The notes beneath the pieces were generated by a model, which was given only the letters and a program-made list of their open reading frames with translations, was not told the origin of the DNA and ran no database searches. A stretch of 64,000 bases of DNA from positions 17,889 to 81,888 of the forward strand of contig CADBJU010000020.1 of assembly GCA_902795045.1 (NCBI GenBank), read 5' to 3'. How positions within the stretch are numbered: the stretch's first letter is position 1; every line of letters starts with the position of its first letter. A program made the position numbers and the translations under genes. This DNA is from Oscillospiraceae bacterium. Lineage in GTDB: Bacteria; Bacillota; Clostridia; Oscillospirales; Oscillospiraceae. Shown here piece after piece: positions 34,933-42,421 of this stretch.

Positions 34933-35487
34933 TCAGATATATCCCAGATGCTCCAGCAAAATCTTCACGCCGATGCAGATCAAAATCACGCCGCCCGCGA
35001 TCTCCGCCTTCGCCTTGTAGCGCAGGCCGAACTGGTGGCCGATGTACACCCCGAGGACCGACAGCAGAAAGGTGGTCACGCCGATGAGCGAGGCGGCGGG
35101 CAGGATGCGCACCTGCAGAAAGGCAAAGGTCACGCCCACGGCCAGCGCGTCGATGCTGGTAGCGACGGCGAGCAGCAGCATGGTTTTGAAGCTCAGGTCG
35201 TCGTCCAGATCGTCGGCCTGCTTTGCCTCGCGGATCATGCTGATGCCGATCACGGTCAGCAGCCCGAAGGCGATCCAGTGGTCCACGCTCTCGATCACAT
35301 GTTCAAAGCGGTAGCCAAGCGCCCAGCCGATCACCGGCATCAGAAACTGAAAGCCGCCGAAATACAGTCCCACCAGCACCGCATGGCGCGGCGAAAGCTT
35401 TTTGAGGCTCAGCCCCTTGCAGATGGACACGGCAAAGGCATCCATGCTCAAGCCCACGGCGATCAGCAGCAGTTCAAAAAATCCCAT
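34933..35487 (-). CDS. mntP: Manganese efflux pump MntP
   Basis: 184 residues. I place the start at ATG 35487 because GGGAG lies eight bases upstream; a GTG at 35502 has no properly spaced site. Six membrane segments in two homologous halves: [20 protein letters not shown] at the N-terminus and [20 protein letters not shown] near residue 105. The paired Asp residues (MDAFAVS and IDALAVG) are the metal-site hallmark of MntP. It exports Mn2+. No yybP-ykoY-type leader fits the short 5' end implied by the promoter. Confidence 0.93.
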   Translation of the reverse strand: MGFFELLLIAVGLSMDAFAVSICKGLSLKKLSPRHAVLVGLYFGGFQFLMPVIGWALGYRFEHVIESVDHWIAFGLLTVIGISMIREAKQADDLDDDLSFKTMLLLAVATSIDALAVGVTFAFLQVRILPAASLIGVTTFLLSVLGVYIGHQFGLRYKAKAEIAGGVILICIGVKILLEHLGYI

Positions 35488-35518
35488 ATCCCATACTCCC
35501 ACATGTTGGTTTCATCAG

Positions 35519-35545
35519 AGTATAACATGTGTGCGGAAAAGTCAA
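35519..35545 (-). promoter_or_regulatory. Probable promoter of mntP
   Basis: On the minus strand TATACT (35519-35524) is preceded by TTGACT (35540-35545) with only 15 bases between; reading TCTTGA as the -35 gives 17. It lies about 30 bases before the start codon. Confidence 0.55.
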
Positions 35546-35551
35546 GAGAAG

Positions 35552-36640
35552 TTAGGGAACCTTCTCCGCAATCCTTCCGCAGAGTGCGGAAAACCGCGCA
35601 TGCAGCTTCTCCGCAAAAGACGGAATACCCAGAAGTGTAAAGAGGCGCCCGCGCAGAAGGTCCACCGGGATGCACAGCAGCGTGATCACCAGCGCCGAGC
35701 CCAGCACGTTCAGCCACGCGAAGGACCGGGGCAGGGGACATAAAAGCCCGGCACAGGGGACGATGAGCCAGTTCCAGACGGTGGTGTGCAGCAGGAACAC
35801 GCCCAGCGCCGCCGAGGACGCCTTCTCGATAAACCTGCTGCCCGGCCCGGTTAGCCGCGCGTGCAGGAGCAGCAGGCAGATCGACGCGAGGGCGATGGTG
35901 GGGGAGGTGTAGCTGTAGAAAATCTTCTCCGTGTTGCCGGGAAAGCCGTCGGGAGAAAAGAAAGAGCGCATCCCCCAGCGCCAGGCGGCGGTGAGCAGCA
36001 GCGAGGCCAAAAGCACCAGCCGGAGCCTGCCTGCCGGAGCGCCGGAGAACCACCCGTGCTTTCGCAGCGAGGCGCCCCAGAAGTACAGCGCCGCAAGCCA
36101 CATCCAGTTGTAGCCCTCGCCCAGCAGATAGGGATCGCAGTCCATCACAGCCCGAAGGGCGGTGGAGACAACAGTGAGGGCCAGCAGCGCAAGGCAGATG
36201 ACGGCATTCATGCCGCGGGAGACATGGCGCACGATGAGGTTCAGTCCCGGCGCCAGCATCATCATTTCGAAGTAGGCAGTCATATACCAGTTGACCCGCC
36301 GCGTCACCGGCAGGAAAACGTCCGCAAGGCTCATCTCCGCGATCCCCGCGAGAGACGGCAGCAGCAGAAAGAACACGCGGTAGAAAACAAATTGCAGCCA
36401 CAGCAGGACAAGCGACTTGAGGCGCAAGGAATTACCATCCTCCCGATACCCCAGCCAGCCGCTCAGGAGTCCAAAGCAGTTGACAGCGCAGAATACCAGC
36501 GCGTAGACGAGGGCGTTTACAAACAGACTGATCCCCGTGCCGGTGCTCAGATCCCCCAGCAGGGCAAAGAGATGAATGCATACCACAAACCAGGCCGACA
36601 GAATGCGCAGCCGGTCCATTCCCGCTTGTCTGTTCTTCAT
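35552..36640 (-). CDS. Acyltransferase family 3 membrane protein
   Basis: 362 residues from ATG 36640 (RBS AAAGGAG, eight bases upstream); an upstream in-frame start at 36685 lacks a site. About ten membrane segments. The opening MDRLRILSAWFVVCIHLFAL has the Arg and His expected of OafA/NodX-type acyltransferases, and SSAALGVFLLHTTVWNWLIV near residue 290 is the usual penultimate segment. These enzymes O-acylate cell-surface sugars. The substrate is unknown. It precedes mntP and follows a palindromic repeat. Confidence 0.82.
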   Translation of the reverse strand: MKNRQAGMDRLRILSAWFVVCIHLFALLGDLSTGTGISLFVNALVYALVFCAVNCFGLLSGWLGYREDGNSLRLKSLVLLWLQFVFYRVFFLLLPSLAGIAEMSLADVFLPVTRRVNWYMTAYFEMMMLAPGLNLIVRHVSRGMNAVICLALLALTVVSTALRAVMDCDPYLLGEGYNWMWLAALYFWGASLRKHGWFSGAPAGRLRLVLLASLLLTAAWRWGMRSFFSPDGFPGNTEKIFYSYTSPTIALASICLLLLHARLTGPGSRFIEKASSAALGVFLLHTTVWNWLIVPCAGLLCPLPRSFAWLNVLGSALVITLLCIPVDLLRGRLFTLLGIPSFAEKLHARFSALCGRIAEKVP

Positions 36641-36680
36641 AGTCCTTGCTCCTTTGCAAAAAGCTGTCTCAACACACCGC

Positions 36681-36765
36681 GTCATAGCTTCGCGAAGCGA
36701 AGAATCTTTACCAGAAGCCCTGTAAAGACTTGAAAGAAAGATCCTTCGCTACGCTCAGGATGACA
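36681..36765. repeat. CATCCTGAGCG-type palindromic repeat
   Basis: Left arm GTCATAGCTTCGCGAAGCGA and right arm CTTCGCTACGCTCAGGATGA are inverted copies with decay in the left arm. It sits between the PlsY-like gene and the acyltransferase on the minus strand. Confidence 0.7.
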
Positions 36766-36789
36766 GACGGACATTGGCTTGAGACAGCT

Positions 36790-37431
36790 TTATTCATCCA
36801 ATTTATAGGTAATATCCTCTTTGAGGCTCAGGCGCGGCTCGGTGCGGCGCACGAGGCGGATCATCGCCGGGATGTGACGCAGCAGCACCAGCCCCGCCGT
36901 CATAAGCGCCAGGCGCAGGAGCAGGGAGTCGTCCACCGCCAGCACCGATACCATCATGTACACCACGGCCCCCACAGCGGTGCCGAGGGAGAGATAGCGC
37001 GTGAGGGCGATCACGCCCGCGGTCACGATCATGGCTGCTGCGCCCACAGAGTTTCCAACCATGAAGGCCGCCACGATCATGGCCACCGACGCATGGCTGC
37101 CGCGAAAACCGTAGAATACGGGGAAGAGCCTGCCCAGCACCAGCACAAAGCCCGCGAAGGCGCGGCCCACGTCCGCGTGCCCGCGTATCCCCAGCAGCAG
37201 AGAACCCACAAGGATCGGGACAAGGTCCTTCACAAGCTCCACGGCCAGGAGCTTGAAGAAGCCCCCGATGCCGAACAGCCGCCGGAAGTTGGAGATGAAT
37301 CTGGTATGATCCCCCAGCCGCATGAGATTTCGGTGAAAGACGAAGTTTGATGCCAGCACCATCGTGTCCATGCTGCCGAAAAGATAGGCGACGATGGCGG
37401 TCAGCCCCAGGAGGAGCCAATAGATGCTCAT
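36790..37431 (-). CDS. Divergent PlsY-like membrane protein
   Basis: 213 residues, about five membrane segments. The backbone follows PlsY acyl-phosphate:glycerol-3-phosphate acyltransferase: AYLFGSMDTMV at the N-terminus and VLGRLFPVFYGFRGSHASVA near residue 97, where PlsY has a GH-x-FPVF-x-x-(F/R)KGGKGVAT motif. The GGKG phosphate-binding core is replaced by RGSHAS, and the first loop reads LGDHTRFISNFRRLFG instead of the GSGN-x-GATN type. It may therefore not be a normal PlsY. It overlaps der by 4 bases, the same position plsY takes in der-plsY-gpsA clusters of other Clostridia. Confidence 0.7.
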   Translation of the reverse strand: MSIYWLLLGLTAIVAYLFGSMDTMVLASNFVFHRNLMRLGDHTRFISNFRRLFGIGGFFKLLAVELVKDLVPILVGSLLLGIRGHADVGRAFAGFVLVLGRLFPVFYGFRGSHASVAMIVAAFMVGNSVGAAAMIVTAGVIALTRYLSLGTAVGAVVYMMVSVLAVDDSLLLRLALMTAGLVLLRHIPAMIRLVRRTEPRLSLKEDITYKLDE

Positions 37432-38753
37432 TCCTTGTCCCCCTTCTGGCGGATCACAATGCGGATGGGCGTGCCCTCCAGACCGAAGACGGCACGGATC
37501 TGGTTTTCCAGGTAGCGCTGGTAGGAGAAGTGGAACAGCTCCTTGCTGTTGCAGAAGATGACGAAGCAGGGGGGCTTGATGCCCGTTTGGGTCATGTAGT
37601 AGATCTTCAGGCGGCGGCCCTTGTCGGTGGGCGGCTGGACGCGGGCCTGGGCGTCGGCCAGGACATTGTTGAGCATACCGGTGGAGATGCGCATGTTGGT
37701 CTGGTCGTTTGCAAAGTTGATGAGCTCAAAAATGCGGTCGGTGCGCTGACCGGTCAGGGCGGAGATGAACAGCACCGGGGCGTAGCTCATGAAGCTTAAG
37801 TCACGCATGATGTCCTTGCGCATTTTCTCCATGGTGCCGGTCTCTTTCTCCACAAGGTCCCACTTGTTCACGACCACGATGGAAGCCTTGCCCGCCTCGT
37901 GTGCAAGCCCTGCGATCTTGGTGTCCTGGTCGGTCACGCCGTCGCGGGCGTCGATGAGGATGAGGCAAACGTCGGCCCGCTCGATGGCAAGCTGGGCGCG
38001 CATGACGGAGAACTTCTCCACGCGCTCCTCCACCTTGGACTTGCGGCGGATGCCGGCGGTGTCGATGAACATATAGCGGCCCTTGTCGTTTTCAAACAGG
38101 GTGTCCACCGCGTCGCGGGTGGTGCCCGCCATGTCGCTGACGATGAGGCGCTTTTCGCCGAGAATGTGGTTAATGAGCGAGGACTTGCCCACGTTGGGCT
38201 TGCCGATGACAGCGACCTTGATAAAGTCATCCTCCGCCTCGTTTTCCTCCGCCTCGGGGAAGTACTTTAAGCACTCGTCCAGCAGGTCACCGGTGCCGTG
38301 GCCGTGCACAGCGGAGACCGCGATGGGATCGCCCAGGCCCAGCTCGTAAAACTCATAGAGCGCCGGGTCCTCGGCCCCGGTGGAGTCCGCCTTGTTGACA
38401 GCCAGCACCACAGGCTTGCGGGAGCGCTTGAGCATGTTCGCCACGTCCTTGTCCGCGGCGGTGACGCCGGTGCGGATGTCGGTGACAAGGATGATGACGG
38501 TGGCGGTATCAATGGCGATCTGCGCCTGCTCGCGCATGAAGAGCAGAATCTCGCTGTCGGTGGACGGTTCGATGCCGCCGGTGTCCACCATGTCGAAGGT
38601 GCGGCCGCACCACTCACAGGGCGCATAGAGCCTGTCGCGGGTGACGCCGGGGGTGTCCTCCACAATGCTCAGGCGCTGGCCGACCAGGCGGTTGAATAAC
38701 ATGGACTTGCCCACATTCGGGCGGCCCACGATGGCAACAAGAGGTCTTGACAT
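37428..38753 (-). CDS. der: GTPase Der (EngA), ribosome assembly
   Basis: 441 residues. Essential double GTPase for 50S maturation. Two G domains: the first with GRPNVGKSMLFNRL, DTPGVTRDR, DTGG and NKAD; the second (about residue 178) with GKPNVGKSSLINHIL, DMAGTTRDA, DTAGI and NKWD. A C-terminal KH-like domain ends in GTPIRIVIRQKGDKE. It overlaps the PlsY-like gene; the DUF512 gene lies upstream beyond a palindrome. The start is followed by SRPLVAIVGRPNVGKS, as usual. Confidence 0.97.
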   Translation of the reverse strand: MSRPLVAIVGRPNVGKSMLFNRLVGQRLSIVEDTPGVTRDRLYAPCEWCGRTFDMVDTGGIEPSTDSEILLFMREQAQIAIDTATVIILVTDIRTGVTAADKDVANMLKRSRKPVVLAVNKADSTGAEDPALYEFYELGLGDPIAVSAVHGHGTGDLLDECLKYFPEAEENEAEDDFIKVAVIGKPNVGKSSLINHILGEKRLIVSDMAGTTRDAVDTLFENDKGRYMFIDTAGIRRKSKVEERVEKFSVMRAQLAIERADVCLILIDARDGVTDQDTKIAGLAHEAGKASIVVVNKWDLVEKETGTMEKMRKDIMRDLSFMSYAPVLFISALTGQRTDRIFELINFANDQTNMRISTGMLNNVLADAQARVQPPTDKGRRLKIYYMTQTGIKPPCFVIFCNSKELFHFSYQRYLENQIRAVFGLEGTPIRIVIRQKGDKE

Positions 38754-38773
38754 TTCAAATCCTCCTTATAATC

Positions 38774-38887
38774 AAAGTGGAAAGTGGAGAGTGAAAAGTG
38801 GAGTTATGGTGTGCCTTCGGCACAAATTAAAATCATCTGCGAAGCAGATACATTCACTTCACTTTCCACTTTTAACTTTTCACTTTA
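38774..38887. repeat. AAAGTGGAAAGTG-type palindromic repeat
   Basis: Left arm AAAGTGGAAAGTGGAGAGTG and right arm CACTTTTAACTTTTCACTTT (reading reversed) form an imperfect palindrome of about 114 bases, with small inner hairpins (GTGCCTTCGGCAC, CTGCGAAGCAG). It fills the gap between the DUF512 gene and der. A half copy lies at 61287-61328. Confidence 0.7.
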
Positions 38888-38890
38888 TAA

Positions 38891-40255
38891 TCAGGTATTG
38901 TATCTGTAAAATTTCTCGCCCGTCTCTTCCCGGACGGGGATCTGCACTTCCGGTAAAATCCCGAATATGGCATCGCAGAGGGCGAAACCGTCGGACTCCA
39001 CCGGGTAGATGGGCACGCCGAGAGCGGCGCTTGCCTCTTCCAGCTTCACGTCGTCCAGGAAGTCGAGCTCCTGCCTTCTCAGCATGTTCTGAGAAACCAG
39101 CAGCCGTTCGCCAAGCTCCTTGCCCTTGAGCTGGTTGATTAAGTCGCCGCCGGTCACAAGGCCGGTGACGTTGATGCTGTGGCCGAAGAAATCGTTCTCG
39201 ATCGCGTATACATGGCCTTTGAGATTCGGGAAGGCCACCCGCGCGTGCTGCAGCAGCTTCTCAAGATACGGCGCCGCCGAGACCCCGGTGGCGATGGCAA
39301 AGTCGATGCCGTCCGGCTCATCCGCCAGCTTCACCGCGCTCTTGAATTCGGTTTCCAAAAGGCGCAGGGTCCCTACGCCGTTTTCAAGCTGGGTATATTC
39401 CTCGTAAAACTCGTCCGGCGGCAGCTCACGCTCCGCCTTAATGTACAGCTCGTCCCCGCAGAAGAAAATGCGGCTGCCGTGTCTGCGGCGGCAGGTTTCC
39501 GAAAATTTCTCCACCAGGTCGAGGGTTTCCCCCGCATGCTCCTTTGCGAAGGGGGTGAGGGGATAGAGATATTTCCGATGCTTTGTGAGTCCCACCGGGA
39601 CGATGGACACGCTGTGCACCGCGGGCCAGAGGGCCTCCAGCTCCCGCATGGAGTGCAGCAGCTCGTCCCCATCGTTAAGTCCCGGGCAGCACACGATCTG
39701 GCAGTTCATCACGATGCCCGCCTTGGCAAAGCGGCGCATGATGTCGATGGTCTCGCCGGCCCTCGGATTGCGCAGCATCTTGCAGCGCAGCTCCGGATTC
39801 ATGGTATGCACCGACACGTTGATGGGGCTTACGTGCAGGGCGATGATGCGCTCCACCTCGCGGTCGGATAAGTTCGTGAGCGTGATGTAGTTGCCCAGCA
39901 GAAAGCTCAGCCGCGCGTCGTCGTCCTTAAAGTACATGGTTTTGCGCATGCCGCGCGGCAGCTGGTCGATGAAGCAGAAGACGCAGGCGTTGGCGCAGGA
40001 ACGCGGCGCGTCCATGAGGTAGCTTTCAAAGTCCAGCCCCAGATCGCCGCCTTCGCCCTTTTTGACGTGCAGCGTATAGCGCGTGCCGTCCGGCTTTTGC
40101 AGGACCACTTCGAGGTCACGGTCATAGGCAAAGAACTTGTAGTCGAGCACATCGAGAATCTCGTTGCCGTTGATGGACACCACCGTATCCCCGATCTCCA
40201 CGCGCCCATGCAGAGGGCTTGTCGGATCGACAGACTTTATATAATTGTCTTCCAT
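38891..40255 (-). CDS. DUF512 family PDZ/radical-SAM-like protein
   Basis: 454 residues from ATG 40255 (RBS GGAGGGG). The N-terminus is PDZ-like (VDPTSPLHGRVEIGDTVVSI). The motif C-x3-C-x2-C in CANACVFCFID (about residue 87) is the radical-SAM iron-sulfur signature, followed by YITLTNLSDREVERII. The C-terminal DUF512 part contains DELYIKAERELPPDEFYEEY and ends near GEKFYRYNT. The family (COG1625) is widespread in Clostridia beside der. The reaction is unknown. It is separated from rpmF by a terminator and a palindromic element. Confidence 0.88.
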   Translation of the reverse strand: MEDNYIKSVDPTSPLHGRVEIGDTVVSINGNEILDVLDYKFFAYDRDLEVVLQKPDGTRYTLHVKKGEGGDLGLDFESYLMDAPRSCANACVFCFIDQLPRGMRKTMYFKDDDARLSFLLGNYITLTNLSDREVERIIALHVSPINVSVHTMNPELRCKMLRNPRAGETIDIMRRFAKAGIVMNCQIVCCPGLNDGDELLHSMRELEALWPAVHSVSIVPVGLTKHRKYLYPLTPFAKEHAGETLDLVEKFSETCRRRHGSRIFFCGDELYIKAERELPPDEFYEEYTQLENGVGTLRLLETEFKSAVKLADEPDGIDFAIATGVSAAPYLEKLLQHARVAFPNLKGHVYAIENDFFGHSINVTGLVTGGDLINQLKGKELGERLLVSQNMLRRQELDFLDDVKLEEASAALGVPIYPVESDGFALCDAIFGILPEVQIPVREETGEKFYRYNT

Positions 40256-40271
40256 CCGGGGTCCCCTCCTC

Positions 40272-40407
40272 TGCCTTCCTGGCTCCCCCAATGGGGGAGC
40301 TGTCAGCGCCGTTCACGGCGATGACTGAGAGGGTCTTACAAGGACGCGCCGACCCTCTCCGCCCCAGTTTGCGAACTGGGGCACCTCCCCCAAAGGGGGA
40401 GGCAAGG
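40272..40407. repeat. GGCTCCCCC-type long palindrome, copy 1
   Basis: About 136 bases with arms GGCTCCCCCAATGGGGGAGC and CCTCCCCCAAAGGGGGAGG, plus inner pairs GAGAGGGTC/GACCCTCTC. It lies just upstream of the DUF512 gene. A related element is at 42294-42406. Confidence 0.7.
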
Positions 40408-40410
40408 ATG

Positions 40411-40455
40411 CCATAAAAAGCAAAAGGAGGAGAGGCTTCACACCTTTCCTCCTTT
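40411..40455 (-). terminator. Terminator of the yceD-rpmF unit
   Basis: On the minus strand AAAGGAGGAAAGG pairs with CCTCTCCTCCTTT (the two arms are 40443-40455 and 40423-40435), followed by TGCTTTTTATGG. It lies directly after rpmF. Confidence 0.78.
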
Positions 40456-40462
40456 AGCAGCT

Positions 40463-40651
40463 TTACTTGCTCTCTTCAACAGCGATGACTGTCCGGCCCT
40501 TGTACTGACCGCAAGCCTTGCAGGCGCGATGGGGCATGCAGAAAGCACCGCAGTTGGGGCACTTGACGACATTGGGAGCGGTGAGCTTCCAAACGGAAGA
40601 ACGCCTCTTGTCACGTCTCTGTCTCGATACTTTTCCTTTTGGGACTGCCAT
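40463..40651 (-). CDS. rpmF: Ribosomal protein bL32
   Basis: 62 residues. Large-subunit ribosomal protein. MAVPKGKVSRQRRDKRRS at the start is diagnostic, followed by the four-Cys zinc site CPNCGAFCMPHRACKACG, in which two CxxC pairs bind zinc. A strong ribosome-binding site (GGAGGTG) precedes it. It lies 51 bases after yceD, the conserved partner of rpmF in most bacteria, and both are driven by the promoter at 41223-41251. Confidence 0.97.
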   Translation of the reverse strand: MAVPKGKVSRQRRDKRRSSVWKLTAPNVVKCPNCGAFCMPHRACKACGQYKGRTVIAVEESK

Positions 40652-40702
40652 GTTGACACCTCCTGTTGACAGCTGTTCTGAGCAGCTTCATAATTCAAAA
40701 AA

Positions 40703-41194
40703 TCATTTATCCAAAAGCTGCTCAAGCACAGCAAATCTTGGATCAATTGGTTTCCGGCACCCGCAGGGGCCGAGGTTCAGGTTTTTGCCGCAGGTCGGAC
40801 ACAGACCCTTGCAGTCCTCTTTGCAGAGGAACTTGGTTTCCATGTCCAGAATAAAGAGGGTGGAGAGGATCTCGTCAAGGTCGATCTCGTTGCCCTCCAG
40901 GACGAAGAGCGAGGGATCATCCTCGGGATTTTCCTCCACGATGGTTGCGTCAAGCGCCATTTCCTTGAGGCTTTCAAACTCCTCGCCGCAGCGGTCGCAC
41001 AGGCAGATCATCTCCGCCGTGAGCGTCCCGGTGAGCCGCAGGATGCCGGCCTCGTTAAAAACGCGCCCTTCGGCATACGGCTTGCGGGGATAGGCCTTCA
41101 CCGAGGGGAAATCCAGACCCTCCGTCTCCAGCTCACACGAAAAGGGAACGGAGCCGCCCGGTATTTCGATGATCGAACTCAGATTCAGACGCAT
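40703..41194 (-). CDS. YceD/DUF177 family protein
   Basis: 163 residues from ATG 41194 (RBS GAGGTG, seven bases upstream); a GTG at 41203 overlaps that site. The family signature CDRCGEEF lies near residue 67. Two more CxxC-type pairs (CKEDCKGLCPTCGKNL) and a terminal CGCRKPIDPRFAVL complete the typical zinc-ribbon-like pattern. YceD proteins are linked to 23S rRNA metabolism and are encoded next to rpmF, as here. Cytoplasmic. Confidence 0.93.
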   Translation of the reverse strand: MRLNLSSIIEIPGGSVPFSCELETEGLDFPSVKAYPRKPYAEGRVFNEAGILRLTGTLTAEMICLCDRCGEEFESLKEMALDATIVEENPEDDPSLFVLEGNEIDLDEILSTLFILDMETKFLCKEDCKGLCPTCGKNLNLGPCGCRKPIDPRFAVLEQLLDK

Positions 41195-41222
41195 GGTAAG
41201 CACCTCGCACAGTCGCTTTAGT

Positions 41223-41251
41223 ATTATAGATTACTTGACAAGACTTGTCAA
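41223..41251 (-). promoter_or_regulatory. Promoter of yceD-rpmF
   Basis: On the minus strand TTGACA (41246-41251) and a perfect TATAAT (41223-41228) are 17 bases apart. Its -35 box overlaps that of the divergent promoter within the perfect inverted repeat TTGACAAGACTTGTCAA (41235-41251). Confidence 0.85.
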
Positions 41252-41273
41252 CACTATTTTCTTATAGTATAAT
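41245..41273 (+). promoter_or_regulatory. Promoter of the RluA-family gene
   Basis: TTGTCA (41245-41250) and TATAAT (41268-41273) are 17 bases apart. It faces the yceD promoter, and the two -35 hexamers overlap by five bases, so the two should exclude each other. Confidence 0.8.
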
Positions 41274-41312
41274 GCAAAAAAATTGAGGTTTTGAAGGGGA
41301 ATTTTTGTTCAA

Positions 41313-42287
41313 ATGAAGGAGTTTGCCATCAAAAGCAACGACGCGGGCCAGCGCCTGGACCGTTTTGTGGGCAAGGCCGTGCCGCTGCTGCCGGAGTCGC
41401 TGCTGCAAAAGTACATCCGCCTCAAGCGCGTAAAACTCAACGGCAAGGGCGCCAAGCGCGACACGCGCTTAAGCGAGGGCGACACGGTGCAGCTTTACAT
41501 CAATGACGAGTTTTTTGAAAAGCCCCGGGAGGAAAACTCTTACCTCAAGGTCGGCACCCCGCGCCTGTCCATCGTGTACGAGGATGAAAACATCCTCCTG
41601 CTGGACAAAAAGCCCGGCGTCCTCTGCCACAGCGCGGGCGTCTGGGATTATAACACACTCATCGCCAATGTCCAGGCCTATATGGCTCAGAAGGGGGAGT
41701 GGCGGCCCAAGGAGGAAAATTCCTTTGCCCCCGCCCTCTGCAACCGTATCGACCGCAACACCGGCGGCATTGTCATCGCGGCGAAAAACGCGGAGGCCCT
41801 GCGTATCTTAAACGACAAGATCCGCGACCGGGAGATCGAAAAATACTACCTCTGTGCGGTGCAGGGCAAGCCGAAGCCCGCCTCTGGAAGACTGGAAAAT
41901 TACTTGTTCAAGGACGCGAAGAAAAACCAGGTCTTCATCAAGGACCGCCCCGAGCCGGGGGCCAAGACCGCCGTGACCGAGTACCGCCTGCTCATGACCA
42001 AGGGCCCGCTGTCGCTGGTGGAGTGCAGGCTTCTCACCGGACGCACGCATCAGATCCGCGCTCAGATGGCCCACGCGGGCTGGCCGCTTCTCGGTGACGG
42101 CAAGTACGGCAGCGAGCGTTTCAATAAGGGCTTTGAGGAAAAGGGACAGGCACTCTATTCCTACCGCCTGCGCTTCGATTTCCCCACCGACGCAGGCGCG
42201 CTCGAATACCTGCGCGGCAGGGAGTTTCGCGTGCAGCAGGTGGATTTTGCCGAAAAGTATTTCGGTGTGACAGAGCTGACGTTTTAA
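41313..42287 (+). CDS. RluA family pseudouridine synthase
   Basis: 324 residues. Isomerises uridine in rRNA or tRNA. An N-terminal S4 RNA-binding domain (AGQRLDRFVGKAVPLLPESL, LLQKYIRLKRVKLNGKGAKR) precedes the catalytic domain: CNRIDRNTGGIVIAAK near residue 147 carries the catalytic Asp (usual form HRLDRxTSG), and LLTGRTHQIRAQMAHAGWPL near residue 237 is the family motif. Target position cannot be told from sequence. Single-gene unit with its own promoter; it ends just before a palindromic element. Confidence 0.93.
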   Translation: MKEFAIKSNDAGQRLDRFVGKAVPLLPESLLQKYIRLKRVKLNGKGAKRDTRLSEGDTVQLYINDEFFEKPREENSYLKVGTPRLSIVYEDENILLLDKKPGVLCHSAGVWDYNTLIANVQAYMAQKGEWRPKEENSFAPALCNRIDRNTGGIVIAAKNAEALRILNDKIRDREIEKYYLCAVQGKPKPASGRLENYLFKDAKKNQVFIKDRPEPGAKTAVTEYRLLMTKGPLSLVECRLLTGRTHQIRAQMAHAGWPLLGDGKYGSERFNKGFEEKGQALYSYRLRFDFPTDAGALEYLRGREFRVQQVDFAEKYFGVTELTF

Positions 42288-42293
42288 AAATAT

Positions 42294-42406
42294 AGCTCCC
42301 TTTGTGAAAGGGAGCTGCCGCAACGCGGCTGAGGGATCGACTTGCCTGAAACACCGGTGATCGATCCCTCCGGCCTGCGGCCACCTCCCTTTTTTCAAAG
42401 GGAGGT
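42294..42406. repeat. GGCTCCC-type long palindrome, copy 2
   Basis: Starts AGCTCCCTTTGTGAAAGGGA and ends with ACCTCCCTTTTTTCAAAGGGA then GGT; inner arms CGATCGATC-type (GGGATCGA / TCGATCCC) also pair. Similar in plan to 40272-40407. It lies between convergent genes and could act as a bidirectional terminator. Confidence 0.65.
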
Positions 42407-42421
42407 ATTATTTTGCCGCTT

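Noticed and set aside
35488-35551. yybP-ykoY manganese riboswitch ahead of mntP
   Set aside because: The promoter leaves a leader of only about 25 bases, too short for this riboswitch.
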